A stretch of DNA of 64,000 nt from JBLNCE01 sp050260415 (GCA_050260415.1 JBLNCE010000085.1:1-64000), one strand, 5' to 3'. Shown: positions 38,671 through 47,473, counted from the stretch's first letter. Numbers and translations are program-made. The notes: generated by a model from the letters alone, not told the origin.

Positions 38671-39390
38671 ATGAAAAGGATTCTCTTGGTGTTGGCTGTG
38701 GCGCTTGCCGCCGTATTTACCGTGGGGGGAGCCGCTCTAGCCAGCAGTGATACGGGCTTTTGGTTCGGGAACCAGGATTACCAACTCACGCTGGGGGCAA
38801 ATCAGGCCGACATCGACGTGTTCTTCCTCGGTGGATACACGGCCGGTCATTTCACCGGCACGGGGTTCGGGGGCGACTACCGGTTTACCTATGGCATCTC
38901 GGACCGCCTGCGTGTCGGCGATGCTTACCGGTCCGAGAACGGCAGTTTCTATTATTTCGACGCCACCGGCAGCGTGAGGTTCACCCTGGAACAAGGGTTC
39001 TACCTGCGATTGGGAGCGGGGACTACTGTCTGGTGGGGCTACGAGACGGTGGGTTCGTCTGTGGAGTCCTATACGTTTCTCCAGGCCCGCGCCGGCGCCG
39101 GCTTGGGTACCAGTCTGCGCCTTGCCCGGGTTACCCTGGAGACGGCCGCCGATGTATTCCTGGTCTTCGATTATGTGCGGGATCATTACGATTTTGGAGA
39201 TTCCTTCCTCTTGGAGGGATTGCGTACCGATCTCGGACTGAATGTCGTCTATGAGATCAGCCGTGACTTCACCGTGCGGAGCGGCCTGAAATACAAGCTC
39301 ACCGCGGACGAGGTGCTCCTCTATCCCACGACCGACAACGGTCTGACCACGGGTTTCGAAGGTTATGTCGGCGTGGCATGGGGATTCTAA
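38671..39390 (+). CDS. Small outer-membrane beta-barrel protein
   Basis: ATG 38671 follows GGAGGGATCAAG. 239 residues: a signal peptide (MKRILLVLAVALAAVFTVGG, cleaved near ALASSD), then alternating strands with aromatic belts (DYRFTYGISDRLRVGDAYRS, FYLRLGAGTTVWWGYETVG, LNVVYEISRDFTVRSGLKYK) and a C-terminal strand GYVGVAWGF ending in Phe at the very last position. This is the form of eight- to ten-stranded outer-membrane porin-like or OmpW/OmpA-type barrels and of the BAM C-terminal signal. It is unrelated in sequence to the 1903-aa protein. It strengthens the case that the cell has an outer membrane. Function unknown. Confidence 0.8.
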   Translation: MKRILLVLAVALAAVFTVGGAALASSDTGFWFGNQDYQLTLGANQADIDVFFLGGYTAGHFTGTGFGGDYRFTYGISDRLRVGDAYRSENGSFYYFDATGSVRFTLEQGFYLRLGAGTTVWWGYETVGSSVESYTFLQARAGAGLGTSLRLARVTLETAADVFLVFDYVRDHYDFGDSFLLEGLRTDLGLNVVYEISRDFTVRSGLKYKLTADEVLLYPTTDNGLTTGFEGYVGVAWGF

Positions 39391-39434
39391 GACGGAGCCC
39401 GCCACTCCGGCAGGCGCTACATACCCATTACGGG

Positions 39435-39466
39435 ACGGCTCAGGTTTACGGACCTGGGCCGTTCTC
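39435..39466 (+). terminator. Terminator after the small barrel gene
   Basis: ACGGCTCAGGT/ACCTGGGCCGT with loop TTACGG (one G.U), followed by TCTC. A second hairpin, CCCGGCT/AGCCGGG, lies at 39517-39534. Confidence 0.55.
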
Positions 39467-39573
39467 ACAACACAGGAGAACTCACCGCCGGCGTCGAACT
39501 CTACATAACAGTATCCCCCGGCTTTCCAGCCGGGATTTCGGGCGTGTAACACACGGTTCTTGCGGGGTGAAAC

Positions 39574-39738
39574 ATGGTGTCGGCCAAAGGAGAACACGGC
39601 CAGAGCACGTTGGAGTATATTCTGCTTATCCTGCTGATCGGGGTCGTGGCGTGCGCCGCTTTGGCCGTGGCCAACGGTGGTTTGTCGGAACTGATGGAGA
39701 AGGCACGCGTTACCGTCTCATCTTGGTTTGGGCGGTAG
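39574..39738 (+). CDS. Small type IV/Flp-pilin-like peptide
   Basis: A 54-residue ORF from ATG 39574, preceded by GCGGGGTGAAAC. It reads MVSAKGEHGQSTLEYILLIL and goes on as a hydrophobic helix (LIGVVACAALAVA), then an amphipathic helix ending in WFGR. The motif G-x-x-G-Q-S-x-x-E-Y before a hydrophobic helix is the processing site of class III signal peptides and Flp/Tad pilins (cleavage expected near Gly-Gln; the Glu five residues into the mature chain is present). No Tad machinery is in view, so it would be an orphan pilin. The gene starts and ends in otherwise empty intergenic sequence. Confidence 0.65.
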   Translation: MVSAKGEHGQSTLEYILLILLIGVVACAALAVANGGLSELMEKARVTVSSWFGR

Positions 39739-39900
39739 CCCGGATGCGCTGAACCCGGATCGTGAAAGTACCTTGAAGAGCGGCGGTCTTGGCGCGCAAG
39801 CACGCGCGCGGTAAAAACTGCGGGAAGCGCATCTTCGGCTTGGGCTTTCGAAAGCTCGGTAGAAGGCTTGTAAGCCCATCTTTGCTGCGGAGGCTGGCAG

Positions 39901-42075
39901 ATGCCAACGATCGAGGGCGTGGTGGAGCGGATTACGTTCCAAAACGAAGAGACCGCTTATACTGTGGCAAAATTGCAGCAAGACTCAAAATCCGCCCCCA
40001 TCACGGTGGTAGGCAATCTTCCCGGTCTCAACACCGGCGAAACGGTGCGTCTCACCGGTGAATGGGTGACGCATCCCGAATACGGCCGGCAGTTTCAGGT
40101 AGAGGGCTTGGAACATGTTGCCCCGGCAACGCTCCTGGGCATGGAGCGCTATTTGGGTTCGGGCTTGATCAAGGGCATCGGTCCGGTTACGGCCAAGAAG
40201 ATCGTGCGCGCGTTCGGGTTGGCCGCTTTGGATGTAATCAGGGCGAAACCGGAGAGACTCATCAAGATCGAGGGAATCGGCCCCAAGAAAGCCGAGCGGA
40301 TAGCACAGGCGGTCGCGGACCAGAAGGAGATCAGCGGGATCATGGTTTTCCTTCAGGGCTGCGGGATCACGCCGGCGCTGGCCGCAAAGATCTACCGTAA
40401 CTACGGCCGCGAGGCCGTATCCATCATCAAGGAGGATCCTTACCGGCTGGCCGAACAGATCCCCGGGATCGGGTTCAAGACCGCCGACCATATCGCCAGC
40501 AGACTGGGCGTCGTTACGGCCTCGCCGCACAGGATCCGCGCCGGATTGGTGTTCCTGCTCGACGAGTATTGCCGTGATGGTCACGTCTGCGCCCCCGAGG
40601 AAGAGTTCTGCCTCCATGCCGCCGCCGAACTCGGCGTCTCGATCGAGCAGACCAGGGAGGCGGTCTCCTCCCTGCTTGATGAGCGTGTTTTCTGTGCCGA
40701 GCGGGACCCGGCGGGCACCGTCCACCTGTATCCCGCCCATTTTTACCACGCGGAAAGAGGCGTGGCCTTATATCTGCTACGCTTGGTCAGAGAACCGTTA
40801 GCCGCGCCCCTCGGCGATCCGGAGTTCCTGTTGACCCAGATCGCGGCGGCGGACGGGCTTTCCCTTGCCTCGGGGCAGCGTCAAGCCGTCTTGACCGCGG
40901 CGCGGAGCGGCGTTTCGATCATCACCGGGGGTCCCGGCACAGGCAAGACCACCACGGTGCGTGCGTTGCTTCAACTGTATACCGCCTTGGGTTACCGGTT
41001 CCTTTTGGCGGCGCCCACCGGCCGCGCGGCCAAGCGCTTGGCGGAGGCCACGGGCCATGAGGCCAAGACCATCCACCGCCTGCTGGAATTCGGATTCACC
41101 AACGGAAGACTACGGTTCCAGCGTGACGACGAGAATCCGCTCGAGGCCGACGCGCTGATCGTCGATGAGGCCTCCATGATCGACCTGCCGCTCTTTCATG
41201 CCTTGCTCAAGGCGGTGGCGCCGGGCACCCGACTGACGCTGGTCGGTGATGCCGACCAGCTGCCTTCGGTCGGGCCGGGCAACGTGTTGAGGGACATCAT
41301 CGAGGCCAGGGTGGTGCCGACGCTCCGTCTCGAGACAGTATTCCGCCAGGCGGAAGCGAGCTACATCGTCCGGAACGCCCACCGGATCAACAGAGGGGAG
41401 ATGCCGATTACGGCACCCGGCGAGAACGACTTCTATTTCATTGCCTGCGAAGAGCCGGAAAAGATCGCCGCCCAAGTCGTCGACCTGGCCGCAACGAGGC
41501 TGCCGCGCTATTTGGGTTGCGATCCGATCGAGGACATACAGGTCCTCACGCCGATGCGCCGGACCATCACCGGCGTGGAGAACCTCAACCAGTTGCTGCA
41601 AGATCGGCTCAACGCGGCTTCAGCGGGTAAGGCCGAGATAAGGTACGGGGTCAAGGTCTTCCGGGAACGGGACAAAGTGATGCAGACGCGTAACGACTAT
41701 CAGAAGATGGTCTTCAACGGCGATATGGGCAGGGTTAGGGCGGTTGACCGAGAGGAGGGCCAACTGCACGTCGCCTTTCCGGAGGCGGGCGGCGAGAGAC
41801 TGGTAGTCTACGATCGCGAGGACCTGGATGAGTTGGTAGTGGCCTATGCCATCTCCGTGCACAAGAGCCAGGGGAGCGAGTATCCAGTCGTTATTCTGCC
41901 GTTTTCGACCCAGCACTATATGATGCTCCAGCGTAACCTGCTCTATACGGCGGTGACGCGGGCCAAACGTCTGGTAGTCCTGGTGGGAACCAAGAAAGCC
42001 CTCGCGATCGCGGTGCGCGACAATCGCGTGGACGAACGTCATACACGTTTGGCGGAGAGGCTGCGACGGGGGTGA
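39901..42075 (+). CDS. recD2: RecD2-type SF1B DNA helicase
   Basis: ATG 39901 follows GGAGG. 724 residues, the normal length of RecD2. N-terminal OB-like domain (1-80), helix-hairpin-helix modules near 92-190 (GIGPVTAKKIVRAFG, GIGPKKAERIAQAV, PGIGFKTADHIAS), then helicase motor: Walker A GGPGTGKTTT near 343, Walker B DEASMID near 422, GDADQLPSVGPG (motif III) and the C-terminal SH3-containing region with VAYAISVHKSQGSEYPVV and LLYTAVTRAK (motifs V-VI). RecD2 is a 5'-3' helicase found in bacteria without RecBC, and acts in replication-fork repair and recombination. It lies directly upstream of comFA and comFC. Confidence 0.93.
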   Translation: MPTIEGVVERITFQNEETAYTVAKLQQDSKSAPITVVGNLPGLNTGETVRLTGEWVTHPEYGRQFQVEGLEHVAPATLLGMERYLGSGLIKGIGPVTAKKIVRAFGLAALDVIRAKPERLIKIEGIGPKKAERIAQAVADQKEISGIMVFLQGCGITPALAAKIYRNYGREAVSIIKEDPYRLAEQIPGIGFKTADHIASRLGVVTASPHRIRAGLVFLLDEYCRDGHVCAPEEEFCLHAAAELGVSIEQTREAVSSLLDERVFCAERDPAGTVHLYPAHFYHAERGVALYLLRLVREPLAAPLGDPEFLLTQIAAADGLSLASGQRQAVLTAARSGVSIITGGPGTGKTTTVRALLQLYTALGYRFLLAAPTGRAAKRLAEATGHEAKTIHRLLEFGFTNGRLRFQRDDENPLEADALIVDEASMIDLPLFHALLKAVAPGTRLTLVGDADQLPSVGPGNVLRDIIEARVVPTLRLETVFRQAEASYIVRNAHRINRGEMPITAPGENDFYFIACEEPEKIAAQVVDLAATRLPRYLGCDPIEDIQVLTPMRRTITGVENLNQLLQDRLNAASAGKAEIRYGVKVFRERDKVMQTRNDYQKMVFNGDMGRVRAVDREEGQLHVAFPEAGGERLVVYDREDLDELVVAYAISVHKSQGSEYPVVILPFSTQHYMMLQRNLLYTAVTRAKRLVVLVGTKKALAIAVRDNRVDERHTRLAERLRRG

Positions 42076-42126
42076 CAAGTCCTGTACCTCCGGTATTACC
42101 TTGTCTATGGCGAAGGACCGTCGCCG

Positions 42127-43866
42127 ATGGTGATCGCTTCCCCCATACCTGAGCGGACGGCGGGCGATATGGCGCGAGGTGCCGGGAGCACCGCCCAGTG
42201 GGTTGGCGATCGTGCCTTCCCGCATTGGCTCGCCGATGATCTGGCCAAAGAGGCGCGGCGGGTCTTGGCTGAGCGTCCCGGGCGAAACAATCGACGCAGG
42301 GTGCGGGCCGCCGTTCAGAAGCGATTATGGCGCTGGGGCCGGTATGAGTCCTTTGCCTGGGAACCCCTAGCGCCACGCGAGGCTTTGCCGCAAATCGATC
42401 CCGGCCCGGTTCTGGCCGCGCTCGCCGGCCGGGCGCTTTTTGCCGTGGAGGCGGCGGCCATGGTCAAGCATGGCGGCTCCACCGAAGGGATCGAACGGAC
42501 CCTGGCAGAGTTGGCGCTCGACGGCATCATACAAAGCTGGCCCTCCATCGAAGTCTTGCACCTGGGCCGGGCGATATGCCGGCGTTGCGGGGAGACCCAG
42601 CTCGAGCAGACGGATTGTTATGCCTGCGGCGACAAGAGATGTTGGTTATGTCCGAGTTGTAGGCATCTGGGATTATCCACCGGCTGCCGGACCATATATG
42701 CTTACCCCCGCGCGGGCGGCAGAGAGGCGGGAGCTTTCCTCCCGCCGGCGTTCCGCTTCACGCTTACACCAGCGCAGCAAAGAGCGGCCGGACGGCTTGG
42801 GGAGTTCATCAGATCCGGCACGGGGGAGGAATTCCTTGTCTGGGCGGTCTGTGGAGCCGGTAAGACGGAGGTTGTCTTGACCGGCATCGCCCAGGCGTTA
42901 TCCGCCGGGACCAGGATCCTGGTGGCCACGCCGCGCCGGGATGTGGCCGGCGACCTGGCGCTTCGGATCGCGTCTGCATTTCCGGGGCTTGCGCTCGCGG
43001 TGCATTACGGCGGGCGGCATCAGACCGAGGAATCCGATCCCGCCGTGGTCGTGGCCACGACCCACCAGTGCCTGCGCTTTTACGAGGCTTTCGATCTCGT
43101 TATCCTGGACGAGGTGGACGCCTTTCCTTTCCACGGCAACAGGATGCTCTATGCCGCCGTCAAACGGGCATCTCGTCCGGCGGGGCGGATCGTGTACCTG
43201 ACGGCCACGCCCCCGTTCGCGCTCGCCTCCCGCGTTGCCGACGGCACTCTGCCCTATGTACGCCTGCCGGTACGTCCCCATGGCTTCCCGCTCCCAGTGC
43301 CCGAATTTGTGCGCGCATCCCTTGGGAGGGCGGGACCTGGATGGCGTATGCCCGATGTCCTGGCGGGATTGTTCACGGACAGCATTGCGCGCCGGCACGC
43401 GGCGCTCGTTTTTGTGCCCACGGTGAACCACGCCGATTGGCTGGGGCAGGCAATCAGCCGCTGGGGAAGATCGCGGGGAGTGGCAGCCGCGTCCTTGCAT
43501 GCGCGCGACATGGAACGCGACGAAAAGCGGCGGGCTTTTGCCGACGGCCGGCTCAAGATCCTCGTCTCCACGACCGTCCTCGAGCGGGGCTTGACGCTCG
43601 GGGCATTGGACGTCTACATTCTCTACGCCGATGCGGAGCATGTCTTCGATGCCGCTTCGTTGATTCAGATGTCCGGTCGGGCCGGCCGGCTGGCCGCCGA
43701 CCCCACGGGCCGGGTGTATTTCATCGCCGAGCGCATCGGGGCCGGCATGCGCGCCGCACGGGCCGCGATCGTTGCGGCGAATGATGAAGCGGCCAGGGAA
43801 GGTTTCCTTGGAGGCGAATGCGGTTGTCGGCAAGGGATTTCTGGCGTGAACTCCAGCGAGGTCTGA
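42127..43866 (+). CDS. comFA: ComFA-like DNA-uptake helicase
   Basis: 579 residues from ATG 42127. A four-Cys zinc site (CRRCGETQ, CYACGD, CWLCPSCRHLG, near 150-180) precedes an SF2 helicase core: Walker A AVCGAGKTEV near 240, DEVD near 334, LTATPP, and motif VI QMSGRAGR near 518. This matches ComFA, the ATPase that drives single-stranded DNA import during competence. The N-terminal ~140 residues are longer than in Bacillus and have no recognisable motif. It overlaps comFC by 49 bases. Competence or another DNA-uptake role is inferred; no comEA/comEC in the window. Confidence 0.88.
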   Translation: MVIASPIPERTAGDMARGAGSTAQWVGDRAFPHWLADDLAKEARRVLAERPGRNNRRRVRAAVQKRLWRWGRYESFAWEPLAPREALPQIDPGPVLAALAGRALFAVEAAAMVKHGGSTEGIERTLAELALDGIIQSWPSIEVLHLGRAICRRCGETQLEQTDCYACGDKRCWLCPSCRHLGLSTGCRTIYAYPRAGGREAGAFLPPAFRFTLTPAQQRAAGRLGEFIRSGTGEEFLVWAVCGAGKTEVVLTGIAQALSAGTRILVATPRRDVAGDLALRIASAFPGLALAVHYGGRHQTEESDPAVVVATTHQCLRFYEAFDLVILDEVDAFPFHGNRMLYAAVKRASRPAGRIVYLTATPPFALASRVADGTLPYVRLPVRPHGFPLPVPEFVRASLGRAGPGWRMPDVLAGLFTDSIARRHAALVFVPTVNHADWLGQAISRWGRSRGVAAASLHARDMERDEKRRAFADGRLKILVSTTVLERGLTLGALDVYILYADAEHVFDAASLIQMSGRAGRLAADPTGRVYFIAERIGAGMRAARAAIVAANDEAAREGFLGGECGCRQGISGVNSSEV

Positions 43867-44624
43867 CGGAACTGGTCTTCCCTCCCTTGGAGCGTTGCGC
43901 CGTCTGCGACCGGGACGCCCTCCGGCCGACGCTGGCGCTTTGTCGGGACTGTCTGCGGCGTCTGCCTTTTTTGGCGCCGCCGCTTTGCAGCCGCTGCGGA
44001 AGGCTGCTTCGGCTTTGCGCCGCGCGGGACGGCGCCTGTCGCGAATGTGCCAGAGAACGTTTCTTTTTTAGCAGGGCACGCGCCGTCTGTTTGTATGAGG
44101 GCGCGGCGCGCGCTTACCTCCACGAGGTCAAGTTCCATCGCTCGCTGCCGCTGGCGAGGGCGCTCGCTGGCGTACTGGCCGCCTACGTACGGGAGCAGGG
44201 CGGTTTTCAAAGCTATGAGGCCATCCTGCCCGTGCCCCTGCACGCCCGGCGTGAAGCCGAGCGCGGCTTTAATCAGGCGGCCGTGTTGGCCGGTGCCGTG
44301 GGCGCCGTCCTCCATCGGCCGGTCGTCATGGAAGCCGCGGCGCGCATACGGCAGACCGAGACGCAGAGCAGGTTGGACCGCGAACGCAGGCGGGAGAACG
44401 TAAAGGCGGCATTCAGCATCGTTGACCCAGGGGCTGTGACCGGCCGCCGGGTCCTGTTGATCGATGACATCCTTACCACCGGCTACACCGCCTCCGAATG
44501 TGCGCGCGCCTTGCTGCGGGCGGGGGCGGTTGAGGTCGGGGTGCTCACCTTGGCCAATGGCGTCCTGGAGGATCAGTGGCTGACCGACGGGTCGGGCGGG
44601 TCAAAAAGGACTAATTCGTCCTAA
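43818..44624 (+). CDS. comFC: ComFC-like phosphoribosyltransferase-family protein
   Basis: ATG 43818 follows TTGGAGGCGA and lies inside the 3' end of comFA. 268 residues. A two-part zinc finger (CAVCDRDALRPTLALCRDCL, CSRCGRLLRLC, CRECARERF) is followed by the family's YEGAARAYLHEVKFH and LHARREAERGFNQA segments, and the PRPP-binding loop VLLIDDILTTGYTASECA near 215. ComFC/GntX proteins aid DNA transfer across the membrane with ComFA, though biochemistry is unsettled. A short tail (GGSKRTNSS) follows the fold. Confidence 0.88.
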   Translation: MRLSARDFWRELQRGLTELVFPPLERCAVCDRDALRPTLALCRDCLRRLPFLAPPLCSRCGRLLRLCAARDGACRECARERFFFSRARAVCLYEGAARAYLHEVKFHRSLPLARALAGVLAAYVREQGGFQSYEAILPVPLHARREAERGFNQAAVLAGAVGAVLHRPVVMEAAARIRQTETQSRLDRERRRENVKAAFSIVDPGAVTGRRVLLIDDILTTGYTASECARALLRAGAVEVGVLTLANGVLEDQWLTDGSGGSKRTNSS

Positions 44625-44635
44625 TATCGCAACCG

Positions 44636-44965
44636 ATGTACAGAGTGGTACAGTCCTTTTGCGCCATGGACGGAGAAGGGCGGTGTGGAGGCTTGATCGT
44701 CTCAACGGGCGAAGTAATCACCGCATTATCCACGTTAGGCAAGTTCAAGAAGACCGGCGTAGGGCGACGGTTGGAGGAGCCAGCGCAGGATGAGGTGGTT
44801 TGGTGCAAGGCGGCGGTGTTCGCGATGACCTTTGTTAGGCCTGAGCGCATCGGCACGATCAAAGCGGCGATTAGTGCCGCAAGCTACATAATCGATGACT
44901 ATCAGGTGGCGACGAAAATGGTCGAACGGAGCTTGGTGGACACGTTTTTCGCCAACAGCACGTAA
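44636..44965 (+). CDS. Uncertain hypothetical protein (109 aa)
   Basis: 109 codons from ATG 44636, eleven bases after the comFC stop. No strong ribosome site, but the frame is long for an intergenic stretch and the amino-acid usage is plausible (FVRPERIGTIKAAISAASYI near the C-terminus). I recognise no domain. It could be a real orphan or chance. Confidence 0.35.
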   Translation: MYRVVQSFCAMDGEGRCGGLIVSTGEVITALSTLGKFKKTGVGRRLEEPAQDEVVWCKAAVFAMTFVRPERIGTIKAAISAASYIIDDYQVATKMVERSLVDTFFANST

Positions 44966-45167
44966 TCTCGGCGTCGGAAATTCCGCCGGAATTTTCGATT
45001 TTCAGCCTCATAGCTTATGACCCATGCCGGTAAAGGACCAGGAAGCTGCAGATTTAGTCCTTGTTTCGAAATCGCGGCTGAAGAAGGATTATCCTTGGCG
45101 CCGGAGAAGATATATACGTATTTTTCCTTCGCACAATTCTGACTCTCTTTGGCCAAGGAGGAAGCTC

Positions 45168-45389
45168 ATGCTGGTCCTTACGCGAAAGCTCAATGAGAGC
45201 ATCATGATCGGCCACGATGTCAAGATCACGGTCGTCGACGTTCGGGGGGACCAGGTGAAGTTGGGTATTTCCGCCCCCCGTCAGATTGCGGTTCATCGCG
45301 AGGAGGTATACCTTGAGATACAGCGCGAGAGCAAATACGACGCCGCCGCAGAGCCCGAGGAGGGCCGGAGGCATCTGGCGAAAGGCTAG
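45168..45389 (+). CDS. csrA: Carbon storage regulator CsrA
   Basis: ATG 45168 follows CCAAGGAGGAAGC; the upstream open frame is not coding. 73 residues starting MLVLTRKLNESIMIG, then VVDVRGDQVKLGISAPRQIAVHR with the Arg of the RNA-binding face, and VYLEIQRE. CsrA binds GGA-containing hairpins in mRNA leaders to block translation. The GGA repeats in its own ribosome site (AAGGAGGAAG) could allow autoregulation. In many Firmicutes the gene sits beside fliW in a flagellar cluster; here it is alone. Preceded by the palindrome AAATTCC-GCC-GGAATTT near 44983-44999. Confidence 0.93.
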   Translation: MLVLTRKLNESIMIGHDVKITVVDVRGDQVKLGISAPRQIAVHREEVYLEIQRESKYDAAAEPEEGRRHLAKG

Positions 45390-45485
45390 GTAATGCGGTG
45401 CGCCGGGCATATATCCGCGCGCTCCATGCGGAACGGAAAGACCATCCATCATTATGTGGCGACTTGCATCTAACCCATAAAGTGC

Positions 45486-45513
45486 TTGCATTTTCGCCAT
45501 TGTGCGCTATAAT
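45486..45513 (+). promoter_or_regulatory. Sigma-A promoter of the zinc-ribbon gene
   Basis: TTGCAT (45486-45491), 16-base spacer, TATAAT (45508-45513). The zinc-ribbon gene starts 61 bases on. Confidence 0.7.
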
Positions 45514-45573
45514 TAATCAGAGGTGGCCTCGCATTACAGACCAATGGTGGGGCCGGTCAAAGGGGGAGACTTA

Positions 45574-45849
45574 ATGGCTTTTGTGGACAAGACCCTGAAA
45601 TGCCGGGATTGTGGTCAAGACTTCGTGTTCACCGCTGGCGAGCAGGAGTTTTATGCGGAAAAGGGATTCGTTAATGAACCCCAGCGCTGCAAAGCATGCC
45701 GCAGTGTCCGCAAGCAGGCAAAAGGTGAGCTTACGACGGTTGTTTGTGCTGATTGCGGCGTTTCCACCGAAGTACCATTCGTGCCGCGGACGGATCGTCC
45801 GGTTTATTGCCGCGATTGTTTCGCCAAGCACAAGAACAATCCGGTCTAA
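45574..45849 (+). CDS. Double zinc-ribbon protein
   Basis: ATG 45574 follows AGGGGGAGAC. 91 residues with two zinc ribbons: CRDCGQDFVFTAGEQEFYAE (zf-trcl type) continuing to CKACR, and CADCGVSTEVPFVP continuing to YCRDCF. The second has the CxxC_CxxC-type family spacing. Small proteins of this kind are common near cold-shock genes in Clostridia and Chloroflexi; role unknown but probably RNA- or protein-binding. The cold-shock gene follows with its own promoter. Confidence 0.85.
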   Translation: MAFVDKTLKCRDCGQDFVFTAGEQEFYAEKGFVNEPQRCKACRSVRKQAKGELTTVVCADCGVSTEVPFVPRTDRPVYCRDCFAKHKNNPV

Positions 45850-45859
45850 GAGGCAACTA

Positions 45860-45888
45860 TTGACAGGATTGGGTTGCTGTGCTATATT
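45860..45888 (+). promoter_or_regulatory. Sigma-A promoter of the cold-shock gene
   Basis: TTGACA (45860-45865), 17-base spacer, TATATT (45883-45888). It implies a 5' leader of about 105 bases, as usual for csp mRNAs. The leader includes the arm AGTCGTCACGCCGGT. Confidence 0.8.
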
Positions 45889-46000
45889 CGATTGAGTCGT
45901 CACGCCGGTCGCTGGCAGAATGGATGGCGCACCGGGTGTAATGTTCCATTCGTTTTGCTCTTAACGTTTAGCTTGTTTAGTTTTAGGAGGAATGTAGAGT

Positions 46001-46201
46001 ATGCGGGGGCGCGTCAAGTGGTTCAATGCTGAGAAAGGTTTCGGCTTCATCGAGCGGGAGGGTGGAAAGGATGTCTTCGTTCACTTTTCCGCCATCCAAA
46101 TGGAAGGCTTCAAAACCCTCGACGAGGGCCAAGAGGTGGAGTTCGAGATCGTGGAGGGCGAACGTGGCCCCCAAGCAGCAAATGTAACTAAGGCTCAGTA
46201 A
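46001..46201 (+). CDS. Cold-shock protein (CspA family)
   Basis: 66 residues from ATG 46001, after TAGGAGGAATG. It has the whole family sequence: GRVKWFNAEKGFGFIE with RNP1 (KGFGFIE) and RNP2 (DVFVHFSAI), ending ANVTKA. These single-domain OB-fold proteins bind single-stranded RNA and act as RNA chaperones. Its own promoter and a long leader suggest post-transcriptional control. A strong terminator follows. Confidence 0.95.
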   Translation: MRGRVKWFNAEKGFGFIEREGGKDVFVHFSAIQMEGFKTLDEGQEVEFEIVEGERGPQAANVTKAQ

Positions 46202-46208
46202 GTGGGCA

Positions 46209-46240
46209 AAGGCCCCGGCCAAGAACCGGGGCCTTGATTT
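46209..46240 (+). terminator. Terminator after the cold-shock gene
   Basis: AAGGCCCCGG/CCGGGGCCTT with loop CCAAGAA, followed by GATTTTT. Ten perfect pairs. Confidence 0.9.
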
Positions 46241-46686
46241 TTGCTGGAGGGAGATTGCTAGGCATGTTGCTCCCGGCAAGCCATCCTGGCTACGGGGAAA
46301 GAACGGGATCCAGATCCTAGGGCGTTTATGCCCTTGCCAGATCTGGTGTGGCGGTAGGCTCTTGCTTCGACAGGCTCGACTCGACTGAGCTCGTCGAAGT
46401 CAGCACCCCGAGCTTGTCGAGGGGCAGTCTACCGTTGGCAGAAACGATGTTGCGGAACAAACATGCTCAGAACATAGCCTCACGGTTTTTTCTGCTAGTG
46501 GTTTTTGCGGCAGACTTCTAGGAAGGTTTTGACCCGGCCATGGGAGAATATCAGAGAAGAGACAAATCCGGATTTCGAAAGCTGGTTTGACCGGTTGCGG
46601 CTTTCGCGCCTCAACCATTGCGGCGCCACGGCGAGTCCGTGCCAGGTCGGCTCTTGAAATCCTGGTCACAAAGCGAGGTTGATTCG
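46241..46686. other. Intergenic region with a palindromic repeat
   Basis: An imperfect palindrome CTTCGACAGGCTC...GAGCTCGTCGAAG lies at 46365-46399, followed by CCGAGCTTGTCGAGG at 46408-46422. This TCGACAGGCTC/GAGCTTGTCGA pattern recurs between genes in many bacteria. No gene supported; the promoter of hpf should lie in 46440-46680. Confidence 0.55.
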
Positions 46687-47217
46687 ATGAAGATCTTGGT
46701 TAAGGGCAAGAACATTGAGATCAGTGATTCATTGCGTGAGTATGCCGAGAAGAAGGTCACCAAGGTGGGTAAGTTCTTCACGACTAGCCCGCTGGCGGCA
46801 CAGATCACCATGGGCACGGAACGCGGCATGCACGTTGTGGATGTCACCGTCCAGCTGAAGGATCTCCTCCTGAGGGGCGAGGAAAAGACCAATGACATGT
46901 ATGCCTCCATCGACGGCGCCATCGAGAAAATCGAGCGCCAGATCCTCAAATTCAAGACCCGGATCAACCGGCGCCTCCGCTCCGAGAATGAAGTGGTGGC
47001 GGCCTCGGTGCCAGGGATTGAGGAGATGCTTGACGAACCTCACGTGGTCAAGACCAAGCGCTTTGCGGTCAAACCTATGTCCGTGGACGAGGCGATTATG
47101 CAAATGGATTTGCTGGGCCATGATTTCTATGTCTTTTCCAACGCCGAAACCGAGGAGGTCAACGTGGTCTATCGTCGCAAAGACGGCAATTACGGCCTGA
47201 TTGAGCCGGAATTCTGA
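46687..47217 (+). CDS. hpf: Long-form ribosome hibernation promoting factor
   Basis: ATG 46687 follows GAGGTTGATTCG. 176 residues: the HPF/RaiA domain (1-100; KGKNIEISDSLREYAEKKV, TVQLKDLLLRGEEKTNDMYA) and the C-terminal dimerisation domain (~118-176; KRFAVKPMSVDEAIMQMDLL, FYVFSNAETEEVNVVYRRKD). The long form dimerises 70S ribosomes into inactive 100S particles in stationary phase. In many Firmicutes it precedes secA; here a chemoreceptor gene follows. Confidence 0.95.
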   Translation: MKILVKGKNIEISDSLREYAEKKVTKVGKFFTTSPLAAQITMGTERGMHVVDVTVQLKDLLLRGEEKTNDMYASIDGAIEKIERQILKFKTRINRRLRSENEVVAASVPGIEEMLDEPHVVKTKRFAVKPMSVDEAIMQMDLLGHDFYVFSNAETEEVNVVYRRKDGNYGLIEPEF

Positions 47218-47231
47218 GGCGGTGCCCGAAA

Positions 47232-47261
47232 GGCAATCGCCACTCAATAACGGCGATTGCC
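47232..47261 (+). terminator. Terminator after hpf
   Basis: GGCAATCGCC/GGCGATTGCC with a ten-base loop. Outer bases GCCCG/CGGGC extend the stem with a bulge. No long T run. Confidence 0.6.
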
Positions 47262-47473
47262 CGGGCAATAACCCCTTCACGCGGATAGTTTGAACACGAG
47301 CCGCTACAGGATCTCGCGCTTTACGGGGGCCGGCGGCTCTTTATGCGCGCAAGCTCCCGAGGTGGCGTTTTTTTCCGGCGGTAAACCGCATGGGAGAAGG
47401 AATCCCCTGGAGAACGTAGAACTTATCATTCAATCTGGACAAGATTTCCGGGTCGAATTGAGGAGGGATCCGC

